From NCBI GenBank assembly GCA_023653785.1, contig JAMKCH010078666.1:30642-94641 (forward strand): 64,000 nt of DNA, in the 5' to 3' direction. Each line of letters opens with the position of its first letter. Within the stretch, counting starts at the first letter, position 1. This stretch comes from Ophioderma brevispina (Eukaryota > Echinodermata > Ophiuroidea > Amphilepidida > Ophiodermatidae). The translations under genes and the position numbers were made by a program. This document shows positions 1-11,318 of the stretch, one piece after another. A model generated the notes under the pieces. That model was not told the origin of the DNA. It saw only the letters and a list, made by a program, of their open reading frames with translations, and made no database searches.

Positions 1-80
1 AGCCTATTGGAAAAAAGATACCATTTTACGCGTTTTTGTCACGCATCATATCCACCTTTAATACAAGTGCCCCCCCCGGG
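1..80 (-). mobile_element. terminal fragment of CCCCGGG-ended element
   Basis: The window opens inside a repeat that ends in a CCCCCCCCGGG tract at 70-80. Its reverse complement matches the left end of another copy at 27340 (GTATTnAAnGnGGATATGATGC, then AAAACGCGTAAA) and resembles the ends of the 6321-7342 element. Only one terminus lies in the window. Confidence 0.6.
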
Positions 81-1027
81 AACAAAAACATTAAGGAATC
101 AGCTATTTAAAAGGTCTATTTGGTTGGTTATCAGAAGTTATATCATGTCATTGAAGAAAAGGAGCCAATGAGATACTGCCAGGGAAGTGGATGTAACCAG
201 GTAACATGCTTTCATCCCTGGGCTCTCACCAGGAATAATATTTCTGCTCACTGTCCTGACCATTAATAAGGCTAATTAACTGAAAGAGAACAAAATTATG
301 TTATAGGCACATGTTGTCGAGGTTTTATGAGACAACATTTCACAGTTAGACGATTCATTCTCTAATCTAATAAAAGGATGCTTTGATCTAAAATTGTTTT
401 CACAATTGACAACCAAAGAAATATTGTATGTTAGCTAATTTTGTAACATATTCTACAAGCAGTTTTGTATGCACACCCCCCCCCCCCAAAGCAACAAAGG
501 GGCAAAAAAGTCCACTTTTTGCTGAAATTTATGATAAAAAGGTCCAAATTTAGAAAATTTTGACAAGAAGTCCAACTCTGTGGTGATGAAAATGTTCAAA
601 AAGATTTAAAAAAAAGACCATTTTAGGGGTGTTAGGTCACTTTTACCAAAAAAGCTCCCACTTTTTCGAATAATCCCGCCCCCTTCCCCCCAATTACATC
701 CTGGTAAAGCCCTGTATAGTCTTTTAAGGTGAGGGCTACAGTTGCCTCTCCTTAAAGGAAAGCCAAACCTTTTTGCAATGTTTGTGTGTTTGGTTCTTTA
801 TTTTTATGATAAATCTTTATTAAACTATCCTGAGAACTGATTGGGATTATTGTAGATGCATTTATGGAATTATCTTACTTAGGTTATAGCCTTATTTATT
901 TCATGTCAACTAAATGTGTGGCAAAGTCTGGAGTCATTAACCAATCTCCAATACTGATGAATAGAAAGCCTGTATCACAAGATTTTTAAAATAACAATGA
1001 CAAAAGGCAGTATCTTGTTATAAAATC
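81..1027. other. no gene recognised
   Basis: AT-rich intergenic or intronic DNA. It has a C tract at 476-487 and many stop codons in all frames. I see no splice-flanked open frame and no recognisable repeat. Confidence 0.5.
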
Positions 1028-1042
1028 TTTAAAGATTATGTT

Positions 1043-1583
1043 CTTTAAAGTGGCACTGGCACAAATATAATTAAAAAAAAAAAAAAAAAAAAAAACTTGC
1101 TCTCAAATGATAGTCTAGGCATTGGAAGAAAGAGATAATCTTACACAAAAAATATACATACTCAAAACAAGATCGGATGTAAGAGGTTAAAAATCAGTGT
1201 AATTTGTAGGCTAACTTTTAAGTTGTTCATAACTTAATCAAAAAAAAAAATGTGTATTACATGAAATCATAGACTCATATTCATGATATTAAAACCACAA
1301 AGGTCACGCCGCGTCAACAGGGTTGCCCCACCATGGCCGTGGGAAACATGCAGGAAGCGTGCATTTTCTTGTGTAAACACCATTTCCGTCATCTGCTGAT
1401 TAATGTCGCCGGCGCGTTATTAATTATAAAATTCATTCTGTGTACCCATAAGGACCTGCTTTGTCTTCTTAATCATTTAAGGTGCGGGCTAATGTATATA
1501 TAAAGCTTTACAACGATGCAAATATATAAATTTTGAAAAATCTTGAGGTGCATATTTTCAAAGGTGCCAGTGTCTCTTTAAAG
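1043..1583. mobile_element. 541-bp non-autonomous TIR element (MITE)
   Basis: Terminal inverted repeats CTTTAAAGTGGCACTGGCAC (left) and CTTTAAAGAGACACTGGCAC (reverse complement of right) match at 17 of 20 positions. ATTATGTT flanks both sides (1035-1042 and 1584-1591), inside a longer 19-bp direct repeat (1028-1046 and 1577-1595). An 8-bp duplication suggests the hAT superfamily, but the ends also contain TTAA, so a TTAA-targeting origin is possible. There is no coding capacity and there is an internal A tract at 1072-1095. The stretch 1290-1500 recurs inverted at 21003-21170, so the family has other copies here. Confidence 0.7.
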
Positions 1584-2070
1584 ATTATGTTCTTTTCCAG
1601 TTGGAATATGGAAAAAGGTTAACAAACTACCATGACAAAACACTGTCTGGGTTCTTGGTTACATATGAGATAATGCCTTTTACCCTGTTAATGCCCACAA
1701 GGTGATGTTTTGATTTGTAAAGTCTAAGCAACTCCTCATTATCACAGCTTGGGATCTCAGTAGAACACTGCATGGGCTAACAAAATTAACTCGGCCCCAC
1801 CGGGGGACCCCCTTTGTAGTCCCTAACTATCAATTACAGTCGATTATTTAGGATATTCTACATGGGGCAACATTGAAATCAGTCTTGATTGAATGTGAGT
1901 ATACCGTCTTATGTTCTTACCAGGTAGTACATGTATTTATGAGAGCTTTTTTAACTCTTTCAAACCTAGGAAATCCTAGTAGATTAGTGGTTTTTGACTA
2001 GGAAAGCCATCTAAAAAACACGATTAAGAGAATGCGTGTTTTGACTCATTTGAATGTATTTCATGCTGAT
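1584..2070. other. 3' flank of the minus-strand gene, no gene recognised
   Basis: This lies just downstream of the minus-strand stop codon at 2071. I see no clear polyadenylation signal and no repeat. A GTAAGA donor-like site on the minus strand near 1918 has no convincing exon attached. Confidence 0.4.
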
Positions 2071-2228
2071 CTAAATATAGAATGCATCATCTAAAGTTTC
2101 AGTCATCAGGCTCAAATCGGCCTGCTCACAGACCATGTTGTGAGCAAAACATGCAATTAACTGGAGGAGGCTAGGATTGGGGGCAAAGAGATGTGAATAG
2201 AAATTCAAGGATGGATCAAGGAAAGCAA
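2071..2228 (-). CDS. terminal exon of unrecognised minus gene
   Basis: The exon opens after TCTTCCTGACTCAG and is 158 nt: two bases completing a codon, then 51 codons and TAG. It encodes AFLDPSLNFYSHLFAPNPS and onward to LDDAFYI. The amino-acid make-up (Leu, Phe, Ala, few low-complexity runs) looks coding rather than random. Confidence 0.45.
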
Positions 2229-5200
2229 CTGAGTCAGGAAGATGGGAACCCACCAGGGGGGGGGTAGGACACGATCTGCTGCGATTTGGGCATTGGGGGA
2301 TTTCCAGACGGTTAATTTGGGGAACTGCTACGTGCATTTACTATGGCAGCTCGTTCCCAGTGAATTTAAAAAATCATCTCTGAAACCTTTGTTCAAAAGT
2401 CTTAGTCAATACATGATAAATTAAGACAAAATTGACTTCAAAAATCCGTTGGGGGTTAGTGAGTAACCCCGCTGCAAAATAGTGTAATTTCAATAACGGT
2501 CATTTAGATGTAAATATTCGTGAAAGGCTAGTCTTTCAAGTCTGTGTGTAAACCGTTCGATATGCGTAAGACCCCCTCAACCATTTTAAGTCTTGAATGA
2601 AACAGAATAGCACACGGAAGTTGATGCAGTTTTGAATTGCTGTTGATGTTATGGTTGTATGTCCGACCCCCCCTGGGCACCACCATGAACCGGGACGAGG
2701 GCCAATACAACTTGAGTCACGTATTTGACGATCTTCTGAAAAAAAAACTAGCAACTCTGTTACTAGGCAACAAGTCAACTAGAACTGTACACAGAGGATT
2801 GTCACTCGTGTGAGACAACTGCAAGAGTAGTAAAACATCCGCCAAGCAAGGAAGTGGTTTTAAATTGACTAGTAAAAAGAATTTTTTAATAAGGTTCAAC
2901 CACTTTTACCAGTATCGACAGAAAAAAAAAGATGAGTTGAAGCTATACAATTAACATGTCTTATATGAAAGATAATTGTATAATAATTGCTTACAAACTT
3001 CAAAAATTGAAGAAACATTGTGGCTTGGTGTAAAAGGCAGCAAAAGCATTAAATTGACAGAAATTCAGCTGAAAATCAAATATGGTGGCCACAAAGTGTG
3101 ATGTATAGGTAGTTACAAACATGGTCAGAAAAAGCAAACTAAAAAGATAATTGTATAACAATTATTTACAAGCTTAAAATTTAAGGCATTATTGTTCCTT
3201 GGTTTAAAAAAACAGTAAATCTAGGAAACTTATAGCATTAGATAGGAATCCAATATGGTAGCTATAAAAACCAAATGTCTGGACATACCCGGTGTGAGAC
3301 CTTGAAAAACGCTTGTGCAAGTTTAGGCTATCCCAAACACCACCAACAACCAACCACACCCACCCAACCCCACCCACCCACCCCACCCACCCACCCTTGT
3401 ACCCACCCAATGCCATTACCAGCCCAGCAATCTTTGCAATCTAGGTACTTACCATACTTTTTAACTTCAAATGTTTGATTATTAGCTGAGTTTGAACCTC
3501 TGCAAATATCGTCCATTCACCTAAACTGGTTGGTCCGACAGCGGGAAGGTTATATTCATGATTCCTATAGAGATGAAAAAAAATATTCAAAATATCAAAT
3601 GCAGATAGTGACAAAATCTTTCCTTGGGTAGTAGGATTCATGTGGTTAAAGTAAATGTACGACCTGACCAGTGGCGGCACCTGACCTCTTTTTCTGGGGG
3701 GGCAAACGGTGGAAAAAGTGAAATCTTGGGGGGGCTAAAGTGAAAAATTTGGCGCCGCCAACTGGACCTGACCTGGATTTACCATTGGACCAGACGGGCA
3801 AGAGCTTGGATAGACCCAGGGCCCAGAGATCCTGAGGGCCTGAAATTTGAGAGGGGAAAAAACTTAAAACGAGATTGAGAAACCTGAATCAAACTTTAAT
3901 TGTCCACCCAAACCATTAGCAGAATTCTAGTGATGATTAGTTCACATGTTTGAGGTAGGCAGGCCCGAGAGGGCCCTATATTTCAGCCTGGCCCAGTGCC
4001 CCCCCCCCAAAAAAAGGTAAATTTGTAAATACAACTAGATCTAGGAAACCTCCTTTTTGGATCAGGTTTTATTTGACTCCTTTGTAAGTTCAAACTTTCT
4101 ATATGCACTGGTTTTTTTAACATATACCAAAGTGTCACAACCAAGGGTTGAAACTTGAAGTATTGTGAGGCGTTCTTATATTGTTTTTTAACTTAGACAA
4201 ACCTTATTTTATGAAAGAACATGTTTGAGTTCTTAATCTTAGCAATTGATTATATGTTACAAATATGAACGGTAGAGCATGACTCCATTTTCTATTAAAC
4301 ACCTTTCCTAATAAGACCACTTTCAAGTTGCCTATGCTTTGCATATATGTGACCCCAAATAATATCTGGTGACACATCAAGCAATAAGGTCGATTTATGC
4401 CAATATTTCATGTGTCCTGTGGGGTCACTATAACACATTTTAGATCCAAAGAATGCTAAAATCCTCATATTCACTGATTTTGACATCTAAAAGTTTGTCT
4501 AAAAAATTTAAAACAGGCTCAATCCCTTGTATGACTTGAATGTGAATAAAAACCAACTGAAGTAATTACTTGCACCAAGCATTTTGGAAATAACCTCCTT
4601 GCCAATGATAAATATTTCTGAAATTCTGACGATCATGCCTGTGTTGCGGACGGTACATGATGTCACCAATGGCATACGTTTGCACTGTCTTTCAAGACAA
4701 TTTTATGTGTTAATTAAAACTTTCAATGTTTGTTTGCAATGCTTTCATGCAAACTAATATTTTTACAGACAAAAAAGTATGTTACAATGCATATATGTAT
4801 AAAATATTTGATAATAACGGTTCCAAATTAAATTACATCTATTTAGAATGTAATGCATTTCTCATGTTAGAAGAGAAAAATGAATAATTTTTAATTTTTA
4901 AAAAGTTTAAATGTGTAATTAGCTACCATACAAATAAAACTCTAGTAAATCTAACACCATGAAAAACTACCTTCGATCCCAATAATAAAATGTTATAAAA
5001 TACAGTTGTTGCGGTAGTTACATTTGAATGTTGACACCCACTACTGATTGACGGTGTTCCAAAGGAATTTAAACCTGCAGATATACCTTGTGTGTCCAAA
5101 ACTTTTTACATTCAAATCTGAACATGAAATGAATATTGGTACTTTTACAGTACTCAAAATCACATGTAAATCACCAAATTGGTGTACTTACCATACAGAC

Positions 5201-8200
5201 ACTCAATTGCTGTTATATTGGAGAGCCAGTCTCCATATTGTAGAGTCCATGACGTTGAAGTGAGGGTTTATGTAATTAAAATTGTTACACTCAGTACGAA
5301 ATCTTTAAGGGCATTTATAAAATTATTTTGGAACTCAAAATTATAATGAATATCCATTGGTACCTTTTGAGCTAATTTGGTGCTTAAAATCTATTAAAAA
5401 AATAAAGGAATTTCGGTGTTATTTTCACTAAATTGGTAATAAATTTGATACTGCACATGGTTTACCCTCAAAAATTTAACATTAAGAGGTTCTTGGGACA
5501 ATTAATAAGTTATTCTTACTGCCACTTTTCCTAATATTAAGACCCATAGACAACTTTAGCGTGACAATTAATGTTGCATGGTGTAAAGTCCGCAACATAT
5601 TTCTTACAGTTCACACTTTTGGCTTTTGTATATTATGTTTTTGTATTGTTTTTGTATTATTCCTTTTTCTTAGCTTTGAATGTGTAAATAAAAATTAAAA
5701 CCAATTATATATCATTCTAAAATTCTATAGCATTGATACTAGGTATGATCTGCTGTCAACATTCCAATGTAACGTCCTTGGCAACAAACGGCAGTGATTT
5801 CTACGTTGAATAAGCGGACTTTGCAGGTAAAGCAATGAAAAAGAAGTAAATTTATTGAAATAGGGCTATCTTAAAAGGGCTGTTCTATATAAATGTCTCA
5901 TACCTCTATCAGATGCAAAGTAATGACATATCATTAATGAAAGGTTAACAATTATCAATTAAATCATAATTAAAATGCATATTTTTTTCACTACAATTAA
6001 CTATAGAATTGTTCTGTTTTAGTCTAAATTATGAAAATAGGTTACATTAAAAAATAAGTACAATATTGTTCCATTCTGATGAAGCTTATAAAGAAACAGC
6101 ACAAATAGCTTTTTTTCCGTCAACTTGACATTTTGTTCAAGTAACGTCCGCAACACATTTTGCCAACTAAACTTTGAAATAGGTATAAAGGTAAGTAAAA
6201 TTAAGTTAAAAGAAAGTTTGCTCTTATTATTTATCATTGGTAAATAAAAATAGAGACATCTTCTTCCATTTTACTTCTATATCAGAGAAACCGTGCTATG
6301 TGTTTTGCGGCTGGGTTACCCTGGGGGGGCCACTGTATTTCAAGTGGATATCATGCTCGTGTTTGGCCTCCCAAAACGTACCTAAGCGCGTATTCCATTG
6401 GCAAGAAAAAACACCCTACGCACGTAGTTTGGTTGATTTTGCTAACCCTTAACAAGTACTTTGGGTTGATTTTGCTACCCTTAACACGTGTTTTGGTTTA
6501 ATTTTACTATCTTAAACAGTAATTATGCATGACATTTAAAATACACCCTAAACAAGTATTTTACATAAGTTTGCTACCCTAAACCGCACGTCATAAATGT
6601 GTCTTTAACCATACCCTAAACATCGGGCTATATGGCCTTGATAATTAACGGAAATTTATATCACATTATTTCATTAAGTTTTCGTATTTTATATCAATTT
6701 GTGCATTATCTTGGGTGAAATAAGTTTACATTTAAATCCATTACTTAAATGTCAAGTCTTTATAAGTTTGTCCTTATTTCTTTGGAATTAATGAGCCTTG
6801 TCGGATGTCGTACTTATTGACAATTGTTTACTGCAAATTCAGCCATTCAACTTGAACTAATACCCGCACTGAATATTCATGAACTTTTTGATTGACTAAT
6901 TAGAGACGACCCTAATTCCGTTTCAGCGCACATTATACTTGTACGATTAGTCACAAAAGAAATGAAACTTCTAATAATTTTAAAAAAGGCTTAGGTGTTG
7001 AAGGGGAAACGACAACGGGACCTAGAGAAAATAAGCTTAAACACATAAGCTTGAGAATATGGTTAAAATCACTCGGGGAATCTACCATTTGAAATCAGGA
7101 GAAAATCGGGGAAAAAACCCACTATTTTTCCAGCATTTTAATGTGATTGTTTACAAGATTCAAAATATCACACCCAAAACATGTAGTTTTCAACGTGAAA
7201 GCTACCCTAATTGAATTTTTGATGATTTTGATACCCTAAACAATGTAGGCCGTACATCGCTTGGTCTCAAAAAACGACACTAATTAACGCGTGTTTGTAC
7301 ACAAGGATGATATCCACCTTGGAATACAGTGGCCCCCCCCCGGGGGACGTTACTAGTGTTGCGGACTTTACAAGTTGACGGAAAAGGTAAGCAACCAGTC
7401 ATTACAGGGAAAATAAAAAGATGGGGAAGTGTGGCCGGGGGTGGATCTGTGGGAAGGTGTTAGAGGCACTTTGAGTTTAACATATTACAAATTAAATTAT
7501 GAGGTCAAGTAGCTGTTGCCTAGGCAACAGAAGTAATGTGCGGATGATGCGGTTACAAATGTTGACGGAAAATTATCTTTTTTTATAAGTGCATAGATTT
7601 TTAATAAAATAATGCGATAATCAGAATTTATATTGTTATTCTATTATTGGTATAGATGAAACTATTTCTTACATGCAACAAATTGAAAAACCGGCTCTAA
7701 TTTAAGGGCAATGATGGCTAAAGGTGGTGTGAAATGTTGACGGAAAATGTCCGTCCGCAAACATTTTTGAGTGACCACCTCGTAGAACAAGGGAAACCTG
7801 TGGGAGTCCACTATATCTAAAAGATCTAACATCGGTAAGATGCTATAATGAAATATGAATATCACATGTTGTTCTTGTTGCAATGGCAGATAATTCAAAT
7901 TTGTTTATACTATTGCTAGGTTGACAAAATTCCATCAACATTTGGCTGTTTTTAAGCATGGTCCAGCACAGCACATGGAGGAATCACCCACACTTTGTTA
8001 AGCTATGAGGAGCTTAAGCTAGGTCTATACTTCATATACATCACAAAATAATTCAGCTTGCTGATACACATTTTTTTGTGTGGGGCTCCTCAAAGTGTCA
8101 TTAAACTTTTGGTTATATGTTAAAAAACTCCGAGCCATAATACTTCGCTATCAAATAAAAAAATGTGTGATGTGTCACATGCAAAATATTGAAAAAGAAA

Positions 8201-8514
8201 TACAACTGTTCATAGGAAAAAATACACAGTAATTAAAGCCTTAAGGCACTATCTTGATTTAAATACATCTGAAATCAAAGAAAAAACATCACAATTTGTT
8301 CAGGCGTGTTTACAACAAGTATAGGTACCACAACATACCCTACAAGTGATAAGGTTCAAAACAACTTAAGGGAGTAGCAGCGATAATGCGAGAGATTTAA
8401 AACTGTGGAAATGTGTCGTCGTAGGGTTACTTACCACAACACACTGATTTTAAGTTTTTCTTCCACTTTCATCATGCGTGATCCTTGTGGGTCTACTGAT
8501 ATAAGCTTTCACAT
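2071..8514 (-). CDS. unrecognised multi-exon gene, 3' portion (five exons)
   Basis: Exons in transcript order are 8514-8435, 7842-7798, 3564-3453, 2735-2684 and 2228-2071. Phases fit at every junction: two bases plus one (TG|C), two plus one (AG|G), clean codon, then one plus two (G|TT). Donors at 8434 and 3452 are GTAAGT, and acceptors at 8515, 3565 and 2736 have clear pyrimidine tracts. The predicted protein is about 140 residues, Leu/Val-rich and helical in character, with blocks such as ILPMLDLLDIVDSH, GEWTIFAEVQTQLIIKHLKL and NPSLLQLIACFAHNMV, and it ends TETLDDAFYI-stop. No signal peptide or catalytic motif is visible. It may be the C-terminal part of a larger HEAT-like protein whose 5' exons I could not find, but I do not recognise the family. 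Introns hold MITEs. The first exon has a TGA two codons after its acceptor in the used frame. An internal intron of 4.2 kb may hide more exons. Confidence 0.5.
2684..2735 (-). CDS. internal exon of unrecognised minus gene
   Basis: The acceptor is strong (nine T then CAG). The exon encodes KIVKYVTQVVLALVPVH plus one base. The donor ATG|GTGGTG is moderate. It could instead read through the weak donor to a TGA at 2536, which would give an alternative 3' end; the phase match to the 2228 exon favours splicing. Confidence 0.4.
3353..3405. repeat. CCCA-type microsatellite
   Basis: A run of (CCCA)n and (CCAC)n with small interruptions. It gives spurious Pro/Thr- or Gly/Trp-rich open frames on both strands, which I do not call genes. 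Confidence 0.85.
3453..3564 (-). CDS. internal exon of unrecognised minus gene
   Basis: This is the best single exon in the window. The acceptor is an eight-T tract followed by CATCTCTATAG|G, and the donor is TATG|GTAAGTACC. The 112-nt exon (one base plus 37 codons) encodes NHEYNLPAVGPTSLGEWT and onward to HLKLKSM and has no stop in that frame. Confidence 0.55.
3669..3774. mobile_element. hAT-type MITE with perfect 8-bp TSD
   Basis: The element begins CAGTGGCGGCACC and ends GGCGCCGCCAACTG. It is flanked by the exact duplication GACCTGAC at 3661-3668 and 3775-3782. CAG..CTG termini with an 8-bp duplication are the signature of hAT elements. It is 106 bp and non-coding, G-rich inside, and lies just upstream of the 3453-3564 exon in the minus gene. 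Related copies occur at 18809, 32428, 53296 and 53741. Confidence 0.8.
3783..4640. other. intronic DNA, nothing recognised
   Basis: AT-rich sequence lying in the long intron of the minus gene model. A minus-strand open frame at 4295-4486 has no supporting splice sites. Confidence 0.4.
4640..6110. repeat. AT-rich DNA with dispersed TGTTGCGGAC motifs
   Basis: The motif TGTTGCGGAC occurs at about 4653 and its complement GTCCGCAACA at about 5588. The rest is very AT-rich. The same motif recurs inverted at 6147 and 7352 around the next element. Confidence 0.35.
6112..7390. repeat. inverted GTCCGCAACAC/GTTGACGG flanks around the 6321 element
   Basis: CCGTCAACTTGAC and GTCCGCAACAC at 6116-6160 are answered in inverted order by GTGTTGCGGAC and AAGTTGACGG at 7352-7384. 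These may be the ends of an older element into which the 6321-7342 element inserted. Half-copies are also present at 7554 and 7730-7760. Confidence 0.4.
6321..7342. mobile_element. 1-kb TIR element with CCCCGGGG ends and subterminal repeats
   Basis: The ends are inverted copies about 44 bp long: CTGGGGGGGCCACTGTAT on the left and CGGGGGGGGGCCACTGTAT as the complement of the right, followed by AAGnGGATATCAT in both. Inside both ends are repeated GATTTTGCTACCCTTAACA-like blocks (6430-6620 and again at 7190-7245). No transposase is seen. The target duplication is unclear. Relatives lie at 1-80, 11549-12810 and 27340. Confidence 0.65.
7798..7842 (-). CDS. 45-nt internal exon of unrecognised minus gene
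   Basis: The acceptor ATTTCATTATAG|C and donor CCACAG|GTTTCC bound a frame encoding ILPMLDLLDIVDSH with one leading and two trailing bases. Those phases fit the exons on both sides. The donor is only moderate, and a repeat motif (GTTGACGGAAAATGTCC) lies in the adjacent intron. Confidence 0.4.
8435..8514 (-). CDS. upstream exon of unrecognised minus gene
   Basis: The acceptor (TGTTGTACTTTCAG) and donor (TTGTG|GTAAGTAACC) are both strong. The frame used downstream reads KLISVDPQGSRMMKVEEKL then KISVL and two bases. In that frame a TGA falls at the second codon, so an acceptor a few bases further in, a one-base indel, or decay must be assumed. Confidence 0.4.
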
Positions 8515-8679
8515 CTGAAAGTACAACACAAGCTTAAATGTTTAATTTGGTGTAAGAAAGTCTGACTCTAGTGGCGAAACCCGAGAGACTGAAATGACCA
8601 CAATGTGCGATCCAAATTCACTTCTACGCCAAAAATACTCGGCAGTCCGAGGACACTAGTGTCGCCTGTCCATCGCGTT

Positions 8680-9260
8680 TTGTGAATGATAGCCTCATAC
8701 GACTTTGACCTTGATATGTGACCATATTTGACCTTATAAACCAATGAATGGTTTGCAGTATTATCCATAAACCAATTTTGGTTCCACTTGAACTTCAACT
8801 TTCACTTGGGTAAATTTTACATTTTTAGCCGATTTTATCAACTTGAACTCACATGAACATTTGACCTTGGTTAATTACAATTGACCTTTTCATCCATCAA
8901 ATAGGACCAAGTTGCACCTATACGCCATCGTGTTACAAATGAACTTCAACTTTTCAATTGAGGTCACCCACCTTTAAATTTTTTCCAGCTATCTGCTTGA
9001 CCTCACACCCTTTGACCTCATCACTTAATGAGTGGGATCCCAATGTTGCACCTGAGACTCAAGTTTGGTTTAATCCATCAAAGTAATGCAGATATTACAG
9101 GAAAAATGTAACCCTTTTTTCACATCAACAACATCAACATCACCAGACTCCAACAACAGTGGAAGAAGTGATCCTATGTGTCTTCCTGCCCTTAAGGCAG
9201 GTGACCAAAACGCCAATAAATTGACAAACCACTTGATAAAATTGAATTATAACTGTACAA
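8680..9260. repeat. TGACCT-rich interspersed repeat
   Basis: TGACCT or TTGACCT recurs at least seven times between 8700 and 9025, followed by a segment with CTTAAGGCAGGTGACC. It has the look of a degraded interspersed repeat. The half-sites resemble nuclear-receptor elements, but the repeat nature makes function doubtful. Confidence 0.4.
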
Positions 9261-10354
9261 TTATTTAATTAAGATTAGGGATTACTGAATTTGGTTATTT
9301 CAAGAAATGCAGATCATCTATGGGTAACTTTGAGGACATTTTAGTGAATTTCAAAATACAGTGATCCAGAATGCATGTGTTTGTTTTAAGCGTCAAACGG
9401 TGGCATTGCGAATGCAGAAGAGACTGTGTGGAATCACATTCAATTTCTACACTCCTTCCGGCTATGCATAACACGATACACCCGTGTAAACACCCTGTGA
9501 GCAAGAATGTACCACACTAATCCGCATTGATGCGGAGCTGGTGCCTCATGTAGATAGCCCAATGGTCCAGATCTCAAAATTTACAAAGATTTTCAAGTAG
9601 ATCTACCTTTTCTTCTCTGTCTCAAATCAGGCCCATCATGATGATTTTATATGACTATAAACACACAACACAGATTTGAATTTTTTAAATAATAAAATAT
9701 GTTAAATAAATGCTGAGTTAACAAACAAAATAACATAATACTTATCGGGCCATATTAATTGTTTGTCTTAAGTTCCCCACACACAGTACGGGACATTCAT
9801 ATTTATCATAGGAAGAAATGCTCCTCATTTTTGACAAGCCGATTTTTTCCATGCCGGCATCGCCACCTCAAATTAACAAATACCCCACACAAATAAGGAA
9901 ACAATTTTGCAATGTGAAGCTGAGCAAATTTTTTTATTGCATGTCTGGATCAAGAGAATAATTTAACACAGTGGCATATGGGGGATTGAATATACAAAAA
10001 TACTCAACATTAAAATGAAGTTTAGAATGGGAATTATGGCATAGGGTTATTTTGTTTGTGTTCTGTGGCAAACCTGTAGATGTTATAATCACAACATGAT
10101 CTCTGAAAGTTGCTCTAATAAAATTGTGCCCTTTTGCCCTGTTTGTACCCATAAAACCCATGAATTTCATTTTCTTTTAAATTTGTCCGGTATTTTATAA
10201 AAGTATTATATATCAAACAGTTTGATTTCTCACAGTCATAATATATATTTTAAATAAAAATGCATAATTTCCCCCGCATCAACCCTTTTGAACGGAAATT
10301 ATTGATCCAAACAAATTCAGCTTTTTTAGTTAGTTAACCCAAAGTTTTAATCCG
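9261..10354. other. no gene recognised
   Basis: AT-rich DNA. A minus-strand Cys-containing frame at 9295-9504 follows a possible acceptor (CTTGCTCACAG), but no donor or homology supports it. GTGTAAACACC near 9485 resembles parts of the 1043 MITE family. Confidence 0.4.
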
Positions 10355-10640
10355 GTTTTGTCCCCGTCAACGGGGGTGGCCGGATACCCTCACTCAATCC
10401 TGCTGTGTGAGGTTTATTGGAGCAAAAGATAATTGACCGGATGCCCTTCCTGATATCTATCCACAGTTTTTGGCGGCAGTGGGCCTAGCCTTTGGCAAAA
10501 CTATGCCCACCATACAAGGAAGCAGGGCTGGATGACCGCCAAGCTCGCCAGAGCTGACGCCCTTGTAGGTAGATCTCTTTTTCATTCTACCGGATAACCA
10601 GCTACCCTCATATTTCAGTTTCCTTTAGAAAATCGATGGG
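10355..10640. mobile_element. retrotransposon 3'-tail fragment
   Basis: Contains AATCCGG, GTCAACGGGGGTGGCCGG and GACCGGATGCCCTTCCTG, a type of block often found in 3' tails of non-LTR retrotransposons. The AATCCGG and inverted C/G-run arrangement recalls the retrotransposon tail at 23970-24015. No coding sequence remains. Confidence 0.4.
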
Positions 10641-11318
10641 GGTGACGGTTTAGCAACACCAACAACTCGGTCTGGTACAGGTAAGTATGGTTACCAGGTC
10701 CAGTAGCAGGCCCTCCTAAAAGGAAACCTGACCTGCCAGTTGTAAAATTCAGCTGAATCGCGGAAACAAAAATAAATGTGCTTAGGATCACAAAATTGCA
10801 CCTTTAAAAGAAAAACTGAGGGCGCTGTATGAAAGTACATATTTGGCTTAATTAATGCTGACTCATTTGACTTGCTTTTAAATATGATCAAGTTGTCGTT
10901 CCCTTCTTGGCATGGCTTGTACACAGGAGTGTCTATTGGTCATGAAAACAGATGAACTTTTATCTGCTACGTCTACCGTGGTTGAGTTTTTAAAATGAAA
11001 ACCTGTTAGCACTAACTCGCCAATTACACACACTTCCAACCTTCAGCCATGCCCCGGTAAATGTTGTTGTGCTGGGACCTGAACAAAAATGGTGAAAAAA
11101 CATGGCGTAACAAGCTAATAGATGATTTGCACGATTTGTTTTTTTTTTTTTTTTCCCCCATACTGCATCTTGTTAAAGTGACCCAACTTCCCAGCCAGGG
11201 CATGTTTAAAAAAAAAAATGTTGTTGTTCGTTTCGTGTCGCAGGACATTTCAGTGCCTAATAATTAAAAACTAAAATACAAAGTACCTTTTCCAAGTGAA
11301 AGTTATCTACCTATCTAT
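10641..11318. other. no gene recognised
   Basis: Includes a GTAAGTAT donor-like site at 10681, a T17 tract near 11140 and short spurious frames. Nothing is supported. Confidence 0.4.

Noticed and set aside
2717..2899. Additional exon of the minus gene (PLPCLADVLLLLQLSH text)
   Set aside because: Protein-like, but its phase does not fit the 3453 exon and the stronger acceptor at 2736 follows it.
3204..3516. Trp/Gly-rich and Pro/Thr-rich ORFs
   Set aside because: They translate a CCCA microsatellite on opposite strands.
5165..5265. Exon ending at a GTAAGT donor on the minus strand near 5192
   Set aside because: The only open frame has no acceptor AG before its upstream stop.
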